Shown: positions 43,164-51,136 of the stretch, piece by piece
Layout of the letters: each line of letters starts with the position of its first letter
How positions within the stretch are numbered: the stretch's first letter is position 1
Assembly (NCBI GenBank): GCA_036156195.1
Contig: JAYZUZ010000012.1
Location: 310,001-374,000 of the forward strand
Source: Abyssibacter sp036156195
Lineage (GTDB): Bacteria; Pseudomonadota; Gammaproteobacteria; Nevskiales; OUC007
Direction: 5' to 3'
Length of the DNA: 64,000 nucleotides
Program-made: the position numbers and the translations under genes
Notes under the pieces: generated by a model
Database searches by the model: none
The model's input: the letters and a program-made list of their open reading frames with translations, nothing else
What the model was told of the DNA's origin: nothing

Positions 43164-43527
43164 GTCGTCATCCTGTTGTTCAAATCATGCCGGGCCACGA
43201 GACTGCAGCCGAGCGGCGCGCAGTGTAACAAATGAGAATCGTTTGTATTCTTGATGAAGAACTCAGTTACAGCGGCGATACAGCCAGGGCTGGTTCCGTG
43301 GCCCAACATGTCTCAACATGTCGCAGGTTCGACGCCCAACAATTCGGCATGCGACCGGCATGCGACTTGAATGCGCGACGCCTCATCCCTACCTATGCAG
43401 GCGCTCGCCAGGTGGCGACGTGGCGATGCCCGGGGGAGCCGCCACTGCCTGCGACTTGTCGCTGCAGCGGCCTGGAGGTTGGGCAGCTGTCACCCGGACA
43501 GACCTCGCACGACTCAATGAGACCAAC
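43164..43527. other. Intergenic region between the iron operon and moxR
   Basis: These 364 bases hold the Fur-like box near 43228-43246 and two short tandem repeats: CAACATGT at 43304-43311 and 43314-43321, and CGGCATGCGAC twice in a row at 43345-43366. The open frame running into moxR from 43318 has no good start or family similarity and is treated as non-coding leader. Confidence 0.55.
43228..43246. promoter_or_regulatory. Fur-box-like operator of the DUF4856/imelysin operon
   Basis: ACAAATGAGAATCGTTTGT is a near-perfect inverted repeat (ACAAATG/CGTTTGT, one mismatch around AGAAT) and closely resembles gammaproteobacterial Fur boxes of the AAATGAGAATCATTT type. It lies 65 bases upstream of the DUF4856 start codon, next to a TACACT -10-like element. 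Binding by Fur would repress the operon when iron is plentiful. Confidence 0.7.
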
Positions 43528-44490
43528 ATGACCCATCACGCTGTCATCAACGCCCTGCGCGAGGCCGTTGAAGCCCGCATTCTTGGCCAGACCCACCTGG
43601 TCGAACGCATCCTTATTGCCTTGTTGGCCGATGGCCATCTGCTGGTAGAGGGCGCGCCCGGACTGGCCAAAACCACTGCCATCAAGACGCTGTCCGACCA
43701 CCTGGAGGCGGATTTTCACCGTCTCCAATTCACCCCGGACCTGCTGCCTTCCGACCTGGTCGGTACCGAGATCTACCGACCCGAACAAGGACGGTTCGAG
43801 TTCCGCCATGGACCGATGTTCCACAATCTGCTGTTGGCTGATGAGATCAACCGGGCCCCCGCCAAGGTGCAGTCAGCCCTGCTCGAAGCCATGGCCGAGC
43901 GACAGGTCACCGTGGGTCAGACCACCTACGCCCTACCGGATTTGTTCCTGGTCATGGCGACGCAGAACCCGATCGAGCAGGAAGGCACCTATCGGCTCCC
44001 CGAGGCACAGCTCGATCGCTTTCTGATGTACGTAAAGGTCGGCTACCCGGACGCCGCCACCGAACGGGATATTCTGCGGCTAAGCCGGACAACCGACCGC
44101 AGCACCGCACAGCCCGTCCCGACAACACGGGTGGATCAGGCAGCCGTCATGGGCATGCGGGCAGACTGTCTGAACCTGCACCTGGATGAGGCGGTTGAGA
44201 CTTACATTGTTCAGCTCGTCCAGGCCACGCGCACACCCGCTCACTACGGCGATGATCTGGCCCGGTGGATCGAATTTGGTGTCAGCCCGCGCGGCACACT
44301 GGGGCTGGAACGCTGCGCCCGGGCCCATGCCTGGCTGCGCGACCGGGACTATGTCTCACCGGACGACGTGCAGGCCATTGCGGCGGACGTACTACGCCAC
44401 CGCATCTTGCTGAGCTTTGAGGCCGAGGCCGATGGCGTAAACAGCGATGTGGTCGTCGATCACCTGCTCGAGCGCGTGCCGGTCGCCTGA
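43528..44490 (+). CDS. MoxR-family AAA+ ATPase
   Basis: The 320-residue ATPase has Walker A GAPGLAKTT (residues 42-50), Walker B LLLADEINRAP, sensor-type ATQNPIEQEGTYRLPEAQLDRF and the MoxR C-terminal helical domain. MoxR proteins work with von Willebrand factor A (VWA) proteins in maturation of enzymes or in stress resistance of the envelope. The ATG at 43528-43530 gives the normal length. The longer frame upstream was rejected. It is the first gene of a six-gene operon; the next gene starts 4 bases after its stop. Confidence 0.93.
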   Translation: MTHHAVINALREAVEARILGQTHLVERILIALLADGHLLVEGAPGLAKTTAIKTLSDHLEADFHRLQFTPDLLPSDLVGTEIYRPEQGRFEFRHGPMFHNLLLADEINRAPAKVQSALLEAMAERQVTVGQTTYALPDLFLVMATQNPIEQEGTYRLPEAQLDRFLMYVKVGYPDAATERDILRLSRTTDRSTAQPVPTTRVDQAAVMGMRADCLNLHLDEAVETYIVQLVQATRTPAHYGDDLARWIEFGVSPRGTLGLERCARAHAWLRDRDYVSPDDVQAIAADVLRHRILLSFEAEADGVNSDVVVDHLLERVPVA

Positions 44491-44494
44491 CGCC

Positions 44495-45406
44495 ATGACA
44501 TCGCCGACGCGTATCGACATGGCAGACCTGACCGCCCTGCGCCAGGCAGCCGCTGTGCTGGACCTGTCCTCACGGCCTCGGGTCATGACAGATCTCGCAG
44601 GCGCACATGCCTCCGGGTTTCGGGGTCGGGGCATGGAATTCGACGACTACCGGGTCTACCAGCCCGGCGACGATTTGCGGGCCATGGACTGGCGGGTCAC
44701 AGCGCGTACGGGCACGCCCCATGTGCGGCTCTACCAGGAGGAGCGCGAGCGCCCCGTCATGCTGTGCGTCGATTTGCGGCCGGCCATGTGGTTCGCCACC
44801 CGTGGACGGTTCAAAGCGGTGATCGCGGCCGAAGCCGCAGCCCTTTGCGGCTGGGCAGCGCTGGAAAATCGCGACCGCGTGGGCGGGCTGAGTTTCGACG
44901 GCGACCACCACAGCGAGGTCCGACCGGGTGGCCAACGACGCCTGCTGCAATGGCTGCACACGCTGTCCACGTATCAGCCGATGGAGGCTGCCCCGCGGGA
45001 CGACGCCCTGCTCCAATTGCTCAGGCGACTGCTCCGGACCGCCCGGCCCGGCACGCTGGTGGGTTTATTCAGCGATTTCCGACAACTTGGGGCAACCGAG
45101 TCCGCCTTGCTGCGAAAACTGGGGCAGCGCGTGGAACTCATCCTGGGTTTTGTGGTCGACCCCATCGAACAGCGCCTGCCGCCCGCGGGCCGCTATCCGT
45201 TGGCGGACGACAGCGGGCAGATCCGCTGGATCGATACGGCAGACCCCGCGCACCGCCGACGCTGGGCAGCCCAGTACAGCGAACGCCGCACCAACGCCGA
45301 ATCCCTGGCCAGGGCCAGTCGCGCCCATTGGGTGGAACTGACAACCGATGGCGAGCCGCTGGTGGCCTTGTCGTCTGCTCTCGGCCGCCGCCGACGCGCG
45401 GCGTAA
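44495..45406 (+). CDS. DUF58-domain protein
   Basis: The 303-residue protein has the DUF58 signature GRGMEFDDYRVYQPGDDLRAMDW (in part) followed by a VWA-like fold with LCVDLRPAMWF. DUF58 proteins are cytoplasmic partners of MoxR ATPases and are found in the same order in Bat operons. Molecular function is unknown. Four bases separate it from moxR and the next start is four bases after its stop. Confidence 0.9.
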   Translation: MTSPTRIDMADLTALRQAAAVLDLSSRPRVMTDLAGAHASGFRGRGMEFDDYRVYQPGDDLRAMDWRVTARTGTPHVRLYQEERERPVMLCVDLRPAMWFATRGRFKAVIAAEAAALCGWAALENRDRVGGLSFDGDHHSEVRPGGQRRLLQWLHTLSTYQPMEAAPRDDALLQLLRRLLRTARPGTLVGLFSDFRQLGATESALLRKLGQRVELILGFVVDPIEQRLPPAGRYPLADDSGQIRWIDTADPAHRRRWAAQYSERRTNAESLARASRAHWVELTTDGEPLVALSSALGRRRRAA

Positions 45407-45410
45407 TTCC

Positions 45411-45881
45411 ATGACGCCTGGAGCCGACGCCGATCCGCTGGCCGAATTGCGGGACCTGCATCTGCCGCCCGACCCAGGCTGGTGGCCGCTGGCACCCGGG
45501 TGGTGGTTGGTCGCCCTGCTCACCGTGCTGACCCTTGTGGGCCTGGTCTGGCTGATCCGCCACTGGCGGCGGCCAACCCCCCGGCGCGTAGCGCTCCAGG
45601 AACTCAAGGCGTTGCAGGCGCAGCAACAAACTGCCGAGTTTCCGGACCGCTTGGCCGCGTGGTGGCGCCGATGCGCAATCGCACGCGACGGCCAGCAAGT
45701 CGCGGGACTCACGGGTGAGCGCTGGCACAGACAGCTCCAGCAAGCCGGCCCCGGCGTCGATATCACCCCGGTGTACCGGGTCTTGTTCGAACAGCGATAC
45801 CAGGCACGCCGGGCGATCGACTGCGACCGCGAAACCCTGCTGGCGATCAGCAAGCGCTGGGCGCGGGAGGCACTCAAATGA
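45411..45881 (+). CDS. DUF4381 membrane protein
   Basis: This 156-residue protein has the conserved N-terminal DPLAELRDLHLPPDPGWWPLAPGWW segment (in part), one transmembrane helix (about 31-51) and a cytoplasmic helical tail. This is DUF4381, found between DUF58 and BatA genes in proteobacterial MoxR operons. It overlaps the next gene by four bases (ATGA). Function is unknown; a scaffold role in the MoxR/VWA membrane complex is inferred. Confidence 0.88.
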   Translation: MTPGADADPLAELRDLHLPPDPGWWPLAPGWWLVALLTVLTLVGLVWLIRHWRRPTPRRVALQELKALQAQQQTAEFPDRLAAWWRRCAIARDGQQVAGLTGERWHRQLQQAGPGVDITPVYRVLFEQRYQARRAIDCDRETLLAISKRWAREALK

Positions 45882-46864
45882 TCCAGCTGCTCTGGCCCTG
45901 GCTGCTGGCTGCGCTGCCGTTTCCCTGGTTCATGCTGCGCTGGATGCCGGCCATGGACAGCGGCCAACCGGTCCGTTTACCGATTTATGGCGAGCTGTCC
46001 CAGGCAGCCGCCGCTGGCACGCACACGCGCCGAATGCCCGGTCTGCGTCCATTCATCGCCGGCCTTATCTGGGTGCTGCTGGTCGCGGCTGCCTGCCGCC
46101 CCGTCTGGCTGGGCGACCCCATCCAGCTTCCGACCAGTGGCCGTGACTTGATGCTGGCGGTTGACGTGTCGGGCTCGATGGAAGAAGCCGATATGGAAAT
46201 CGCCGGCCAGCGGGTCAACCGGCTCAAAGCGGTGCAGGCGGTGGCCACAGATTTTATCGAGCGGCGCATCGGGGACCGTGTGGGCCTCATTCTCTTCGGC
46301 GACCGCGCCTATGTGTATTCCCCGCTCAGCCTGGACCGCGACACTGTCGCCACCCTGTTGGGCGATGCGTTGGTCGGCTTGGCCGGACAAAAAACCGCGA
46401 TCGGTGACGCCATCGGACTGGCCGCCAAGCGGCTCCAGGACAGTCCATCGGACGAACGCGTGCTGGTGCTGCTGACCGATGGCGTCAATACGGCAGGCGA
46501 ACTGGACCCCGACAAGGCCGCTGAGCTGGCCGCAACGCTGGGCATTCGCATACACACCATCGGATTCGGCGGAGGCAGCCGCTCACTGAGTGGTTTTTTT
46601 CAGATCCAGCAGGCGCAGATTGACGAACGCCAACTCCAGCAGATTGCCGAACAGACCGGCGGCCGCTACTTCCGGGCACGGGATACGGCGGAGTTGGTCG
46701 CCATCTACCAACTGCTCGATGACATCGAACCGGTTGAAGTCGACGCCCTCAGCGTCCGCCCGCAGGATGAGCTTTATCCATGGCCACTGGCTGCCGCCGG
46801 CCTGTTGGCGGTGTTTCTGGTGATGTCGGCCCACCCCTGGTGGCGCAGGGAGACGCCGGCATGA
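45878..46864 (+). CDS. batA: VWA-domain membrane protein BatA
   Basis: The 328-residue protein has N-terminal hydrophobic segments (about 3-22 and 62-78), a VWA domain (about 88-285) with intact MIDAS residues DVSGSM, and a C-terminal membrane helix. This is the BatA layout of aerotolerance-type operons. The VWA domain probably faces the periplasm and binds partners through Mg2+. Start and stop overlap both neighbours (ATGA), implying coordinated synthesis of the complex. Confidence 0.87.
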   Translation: MIQLLWPWLLAALPFPWFMLRWMPAMDSGQPVRLPIYGELSQAAAAGTHTRRMPGLRPFIAGLIWVLLVAAACRPVWLGDPIQLPTSGRDLMLAVDVSGSMEEADMEIAGQRVNRLKAVQAVATDFIERRIGDRVGLILFGDRAYVYSPLSLDRDTVATLLGDALVGLAGQKTAIGDAIGLAAKRLQDSPSDERVLVLLTDGVNTAGELDPDKAAELAATLGIRIHTIGFGGGSRSLSGFFQIQQAQIDERQLQQIAEQTGGRYFRARDTAELVAIYQLLDDIEPVEVDALSVRPQDELYPWPLAAAGLLAVFLVMSAHPWWRRETPA

Positions 46865-48681
46865 CCCTGCTCGATGATCTGCTGTTCCTGCGACCCTGGT
46901 GGCTGCTCGCACTTCTCCCCTGGTCATGCTGGATGATTGTCAGTCGAATGCGTCCTACGCCTGACCGGCATTGGTCGCAAGTCATGGACCCTGTACTTCT
47001 CGACGCCCTGACGGCAGGCCGCACCGACGCCCGCCCCGGCTGGCTGGATCGCAGCCCCCGCCTCACACTGCGCCTGGCTGCACTACTCGGGATCGTCGCG
47101 CTCGCAGGACCCAGTTGGCGGGATCTGCCAACCCCGGTGTATCAGGCGGACTCGGCCCGGGTGCTGGTTCTGGACCTGTCCCAGTCCATGAACGCCCAGG
47201 ATTTGCCGCCCAGCCGGTTGGCGAGAGCCCGATTCGCGGCGCTGGACCTGATCGACTCGGCCCGCGATGGCCGCCTCGCCGTCGTAGCCTTTGCCGGAAC
47301 GGCCCATGCTGTCGTTCCGCTGACCACGGATCACCGCACGGCCGCTCATCTGATCGGCACGCTCTCACCCGATCTCATGCCCGTCCCAGGAAGTGCCATT
47401 GCCGCCGGCCTGCGACAGGCCAAAACCCTGCTGGAGCAGGGCCAGGCTCCATCCGGCGACGTCATCCTGCTCACGGATTCCGCACCAGACCCTGCGGCTG
47501 AGGACGCAGCCGCGGCGCTGGCACGAGCCGGCTATCGATTGAGCATCGTGGGCTTTGGCACCGAGGAAGGCGCGCCGATTCCCCGCGACCAGGGGGGCTG
47601 GGTGCATGACCGTTCCGGACGGATGACCCTGGCCCGACTCGATGAATCCGCCCTGCAGGCACTGGCCGCAGTCGGCGGAGGCCGGTATCGGCGCCTACCG
47701 AACGAAGCCCTGTCCTTACAGCAACTCGGCCTCAGCCATCACGCACAGGGTGCACTGGATTCACCGGGTCCGGACGATGCAAATCAGCGGGAAGATGCCG
47801 GCCCCTGGCTGCTGCTGCTCATCCTGCCTTTGACCCTCTGGGGCTTTCGCAGTGGCGCGCCCTGGTTCGCGATGTGTCTGGTCACTCTCACTTATTCCGA
47901 CCCCAGCCTGGCCATCGGGCCGGACTGGCTGTGGCGCAACGCGGACCAACGAGGGCATGCACGTCTTGAGAATGGCCAGGCTGAACAGGCCCTCGAGAAC
48001 TTCAACAACCCGCGCTGGCGAGGCGTCGCCGCCTATCGCGCAGGGGACTATGACGCAGCCACTCAGGCCTTCTCCGCCCCCGAGTCAGCCGATGAGGCAT
48101 ACAACCTGGGCAATGCCCTGGCGCGGTCGGGCGATTTAAGCGCTGCGATCGACGCCTACGCCGATGCATTGGCGCTGGACCCGCAGCACGAAGACGCCGC
48201 GTTCAACAAGGCACTGGTTGAGCGCCTGCAGCAGCAATCCTCTGACCAATCGCCCTCCGACCCCTCCGAGAACACGCAGGAGTCCGATCAATCCAACGAA
48301 CCGGGCGAGTCATCGCCGCCTGACGGATCCGACGATCAGCAAGCCGGCGAAAACCCGCCCGAAGCGTCGCCACCCGGGTCGCAAAACAACGCCCCAGACG
48401 GTCAGACCGAGGACGACGCGACTCGCTCCGACGACCCTGGCGCCCCCCAGAACGCAGAGTCGGATGCGTCGAACCCCGATGAGGCCGCCTCGCCTGGCGA
48501 CGACAGCACGGACGAGACCGCTACGCAGGCACAACGAGACCCTGCAACAGAGGCCGAGCAGGCAGCCGTCCAGCAATGGCTACGCCGAGTTCCGGATGAT
48601 CCTGGTGGCCTGTTACGCAACAAATTCCTGCTGGAACAACAGCGTCGAGAAGCACGACGCCAACGTGAAGCCCATGAGTAG
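46861..48681 (+). CDS. BatB/BatC-like fusion: VWA domain plus TPR and acidic tail
   Basis: The 606-residue protein begins as a BatB (membrane segments near 12-28 and 70-88, VWA domain from about 95 with the MIDAS-like LDLSQSM, further helices near 315-350) and continues as a BatC: two or three TPRs (about 365-450). A roughly 120-residue low-complexity stretch rich in Ser, Asp, Glu, Gln, Pro and Asn (about 455-575) follows. BatB and BatC are separate genes in Bacteroides; a fusion is common in proteobacteria. The C-terminal WLRRVPDDPGGLLRNKF motif is typical of the BatC end and supports the assignment. Confidence 0.85.
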   Translation: MTLLDDLLFLRPWWLLALLPWSCWMIVSRMRPTPDRHWSQVMDPVLLDALTAGRTDARPGWLDRSPRLTLRLAALLGIVALAGPSWRDLPTPVYQADSARVLVLDLSQSMNAQDLPPSRLARARFAALDLIDSARDGRLAVVAFAGTAHAVVPLTTDHRTAAHLIGTLSPDLMPVPGSAIAAGLRQAKTLLEQGQAPSGDVILLTDSAPDPAAEDAAAALARAGYRLSIVGFGTEEGAPIPRDQGGWVHDRSGRMTLARLDESALQALAAVGGGRYRRLPNEALSLQQLGLSHHAQGALDSPGPDDANQREDAGPWLLLLILPLTLWGFRSGAPWFAMCLVTLTYSDPSLAIGPDWLWRNADQRGHARLENGQAEQALENFNNPRWRGVAAYRAGDYDAATQAFSAPESADEAYNLGNALARSGDLSAAIDAYADALALDPQHEDAAFNKALVERLQQQSSDQSPSDPSENTQESDQSNEPGESSPPDGSDDQQAGENPPEASPPGSQNNAPDGQTEDDATRSDDPGAPQNAESDASNPDEAASPGDDSTDETATQAQRDPATEAEQAAVQQWLRRVPDDPGGLLRNKFLLEQQRREARRQREAHE

Positions 48682-50404
48682 ACAGACCCTCCTGCAGCCC
48701 TGGCACCTGGCGGCGCGACCTGCGCTGCTCACGGTGCTGCTCAGCCTGCTTCCCACGCTGGCAGCGGCCGCTGTGAGCGCCACCGTGGACCGCAATCCCG
48801 TCATGGTCGGCGAGACATTCAATCTGACGGTGCGTGCAACGGAGGACACGGGCGGCGCCCCCGACTGGTCCCCCCTGGAGGCCCGGTTCCGGGTGTTGAA
48901 CACCGTCAGCGGTTCGGAGTATCGGCTGGTCAACGGTCGCGCCTCACAAAGCCGGCACTGGACCGTCACACTGGCCGTGACACAACCGGGGGACGCTGAG
49001 ATTCCCCCGATTACCGTAGGCACCCAGTCCACGGCCCCGGTCCCGCTCACCGTAGTCGCACCGGATGCTGGCAATGGTCCCCGCGACGCGTTTGTGGAGT
49101 TCGAGGCCGAGCGGACGTCGGTGTATGTGCAGGAGCAGCTTCTGCTCACCGTACGCCTTTATGTCAGCGGTGATCTGGTCTCGGGTCAGCTCGGTGAACC
49201 CAGCGCGCCACAGGCTGTCATCGAGCAAATCGGCGAGCAGAGCGAGTCACGCGCGATCCGGGATGGCCAGCGTTATCACCTCTTCGAACGGCGCTATGTG
49301 CTCTTCGCCGAGCAACCCGGCCCCCTCACGGTCGCCCCGCCCCAGTTCACCGGCGAGATCTCCACCGGGCGGCGGCGGTCATCCATGTTCAACCTGGGCC
49401 AGTTTGCTGGCCAGACCCGGCAAATCTTCGCTGAAGGCGATCCGGTGACGCTGCAAATCAAGCCACCCCCTGCCGACTGGACAGGCCCGTGGCTGCCGGC
49501 GTCCGGCGTCGAACTCGAACAATCCCTGGTCCCGAACAGTGGCCCATTCGTCGCGGGTGAACCCTTTAGCCGCGTCACGGAACTGGTCATCGATGGTCAG
49601 CTTCACACGCAAATCGATCCCTTGACGCCCGAACAGCCGGAAGGCGTCCAGGCCTATGGCGAGCCCGCGAGCACCGAGACCAGCGAATCTCGCAACGGCG
49701 TGCGGGCTCGATTGGCCCAGCAATGGGCGCTGATTGCCAACCAGGCCGGCGAGCTCGTCCTGCCCGAGGTCCGCCTGCGCTGGTGGGATACCCGCAGCGA
49801 TCAGGCCAGGGAAACGGTGATTCCTGAGCGCCGCATCACCATCGACCCGGGCGCGATACCCCGGGGACAACCGGAACGGCCCGCCACAGGTGCAAACGGC
49901 CTCACCCCGGATCCTGTGGTCAAGCCGACACCGCCGCAGCGCGTTGTGGATGCCGGTCTCTGGCCCTGGCTGGCCCTCGTCCTGGGCCTTGGCTGGCTGC
50001 TCACTGCTGCCGCCTGGCTGGTCTCAGCTGGGCGTCGGTCGTCTGCCAACAGTCGCAAGCCTGCCGAGCGCAAGGTGGTCTCCCTGCAGGCATTGCTCGC
50101 CGCGGTGGAATCCGGTCATCCGGCCGCTGCCCGCAAGGCGCTCCTGGCCTGGGGGCAACAGCGCCATGCGCCGCTGCCGGTGCGCTCGCTGGAGGAGCTG
50201 GCTCGCAGAGAAGCCGCCCCCGGGCTGGCGGAGGCCCTGGCAGAGCTCGATGCAGCCCTGTACAGCGGACCGCACGCCCCTGCCTGGTCTGCGGATCAAC
50301 TGCGTCGCTGTCTGCGTCAGTTGCCACGGCAGCCCGCCGCCCCAGAGCAGGCCGTTGGCCTGCCCCCGCTTTACCCCCAATCGGCATCCTCGACAGGCGT
50401 TTAA
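48674..50404 (+). CDS. batD: BatD-family membrane-anchored protein
   Basis: The 576-residue protein has a signal peptide (LLTVLLSLLPTLAAAAVSA), tandem beta-sandwich BatD domains (about 35-400), and a transmembrane helix near 435-455 followed by a cytoplasmic helical region. Such proteins are the last member of MoxR-Bat operons and probably present a periplasmic adaptor to the VWA proteins. The start overlaps the previous stop by 8 bases (ATGAGTAG). No terminator on the plus strand is seen directly after it. Confidence 0.87.
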   Translation: MSRQTLLQPWHLAARPALLTVLLSLLPTLAAAAVSATVDRNPVMVGETFNLTVRATEDTGGAPDWSPLEARFRVLNTVSGSEYRLVNGRASQSRHWTVTLAVTQPGDAEIPPITVGTQSTAPVPLTVVAPDAGNGPRDAFVEFEAERTSVYVQEQLLLTVRLYVSGDLVSGQLGEPSAPQAVIEQIGEQSESRAIRDGQRYHLFERRYVLFAEQPGPLTVAPPQFTGEISTGRRRSSMFNLGQFAGQTRQIFAEGDPVTLQIKPPPADWTGPWLPASGVELEQSLVPNSGPFVAGEPFSRVTELVIDGQLHTQIDPLTPEQPEGVQAYGEPASTETSESRNGVRARLAQQWALIANQAGELVLPEVRLRWWDTRSDQARETVIPERRITIDPGAIPRGQPERPATGANGLTPDPVVKPTPPQRVVDAGLWPWLALVLGLGWLLTAAAWLVSAGRRSSANSRKPAERKVVSLQALLAAVESGHPAAARKALLAWGQQRHAPLPVRSLEELARREAAPGLAEALAELDAALYSGPHAPAWSADQLRRCLRQLPRQPAAPEQAVGLPPLYPQSASSTGV

Positions 50405-50518
50405 GGCTGCGGGCAGACGCCCCGCCTACGACAGGAGACGCGCCGAAAAAAATGTGGCAGTCTTGTTGCAAAGAGGCCTTGCAAGCATTTCGTCACTGCA
50501 TAAACGGACGGACCGCAC

Positions 50519-50550
50519 AAAAAAAACCCCCGAACGCTTTTGTCCGAGGG
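50519..50550 (-). terminator. Minus-strand intrinsic terminator
   Basis: Bases 50527-50535 pair with 50542-50550 around a six-base loop, followed on the minus strand by eight T (50519-50526). Two of the nine pairs are G-U on the minus-strand RNA and would be C-A mismatches on the plus strand, so the structure is specific for a minus-strand transcript. No annotated gene is upstream on that strand. Confidence 0.8.
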
Positions 50551-50711
50551 CAACAAGTCGCCTGATTGGGTGCTCGCCCGTCAGGCTGACTCCATGGAAG
50601 TTGGGACCGCCGCTTTGTGCTCAGTCATCTTGTAGATGCCTGAAGCGACGAAAAAGTTGCACGAGACCACTTAAACGGATTCCGCAGCCAAAAGCGGACA
50701 TCTCGACTGAG

Positions 50712-50746
50712 ACCCGGTTCGCCTCGCGGCACCGGGTTTTCTTTTG
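50712..50746 (+). terminator. Plus-strand intrinsic terminator
   Basis: ACCCGGT (50712-50718) pairs with ACCGGGT (50731-50737), followed by TTTCTTTT. It could end transcription coming from the Bat operon or from an unrecognised plus-strand RNA in this region. Confidence 0.7.
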
Positions 50747-50835
50747 CCCCGTGGTCGACTTTGCGGGGTGCATTCCCGGGTAGCCGTCGCCACCCGCAAC
50801 CCGTGGGCCGATTATCCCACATCGGTGTACACTGC

Positions 50836-50861
50836 GAAGCATCGATGCATGACGATGCTTC
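50836..50861. repeat. Perfect inverted repeat, possible operator
   Basis: GAAGCATCG (50836-50844) and CGATGCTTC (50853-50861) form a perfect 9-base dyad with an 8-base spacer and no T run. It sits next to the candidate minus-strand promoter and upstream of the GGDEF-EAL gene, so it may be a regulator-binding site. Confidence 0.5.
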
Positions 50862-50902
50862 AATCTATGTGGCGTTGTCTGACATCAAAACAAGAAGAGC
50901 CG

Positions 50903-51136
50903 ATGAATAAAGGAGTCGGTCCATGCTTGGTCAGTTGCAGGTACGAGGAGCGGTGTACTGCCGCGCAGGTCCGGAACCGCGGAGGCGTTGGCCCTGTGCC
51001 GCCAACGCTTGCAACACTATGCGGCCGAGCCCGCACGCTGGCCGACCACGGCCCCATGTTGTCCGCTGACCTCAACAGGGCCGGGCCGGCGGGCCACCCA
51101 CCGGTGCCCCGCCTGCTCGAGGAGACCGTCGGGTGA
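50903..51136 (+). pseudogene. Possible small or frame-broken gene upstream of the GGDEF-EAL gene
   Basis: An uninterrupted frame from ATG 50903 encodes 77 residues and stops at TGA 51134-51136, overlapping the GTG start of the next gene (GTGA). However, coding-like composition moves between frames: frame of ATG 50922 first (strong AAAGGAG seven bases upstream; MLGQLQVRGAVYCRAGPE), then another frame (ALALCRQRLQHYAAEPAR), then the frame ending LLEETVG. This looks like a decayed or mis-sequenced small gene rather than an intact one. No family is recognised. Confidence 0.3.

Larger units (their letters stand above)
50519..50804 (-). ncRNA. Candidate small RNA of unknown family
   Basis: A minus-strand transcript could start near 50804, downstream of a GATAAT -10-like element at 50811-50816 (weak -35 TTCGCA with 16-base spacing), and end at the terminator at 50519. 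It would be about 285 bases with several hairpins and includes two very short overlapping frames (26 and 15 codons; the first starts MSAFGCGIRL). It matches no 6S, tmRNA, SRP or RNase P signature that I know. Existence is inferred from the strand-specific terminator. Confidence 0.35.
50405..51132. other. Long structured intergenic region, no confident protein gene
   Basis: In 728 bases there are a minus-strand terminator (50519-50550), a nested hairpin GCCTGA...TCAGGC with an inner GGG/CCC (50560-50586), a plus-strand terminator (50712-50746), a 10-pair stem (50761-50799), a perfect 9+9 inverted repeat (50836-50861) and a frame-broken small reading frame (50903-51136). This density of structure suggests regulatory RNA rather than empty spacer. 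Confidence 0.6.

Noticed and set aside
43318..43527. 70-codon N-terminal extension of MoxR
   Set aside because: No ribosome binding site, no family similarity, and it includes the tandem repeats; the normal MoxR length starts at 43528.
48164..48673. N-terminal extension of the BatD reading frame
   Set aside because: Arg/Thr/Pro-rich sequence is out-of-frame translation of the acidic BatB/C tail; the signal peptide starts at 48674.
50519..50804. 6S RNA, tmRNA, SRP RNA or RNase P RNA
   Set aside because: None of the diagnostic core sequences, tag frame or end structures could be found.
50700..51132. c-di-GMP riboswitch upstream of the GGDEF-EAL gene
   Set aside because: A GGTAGCCG string is present but the conserved GEMM core and paired helices are missing.
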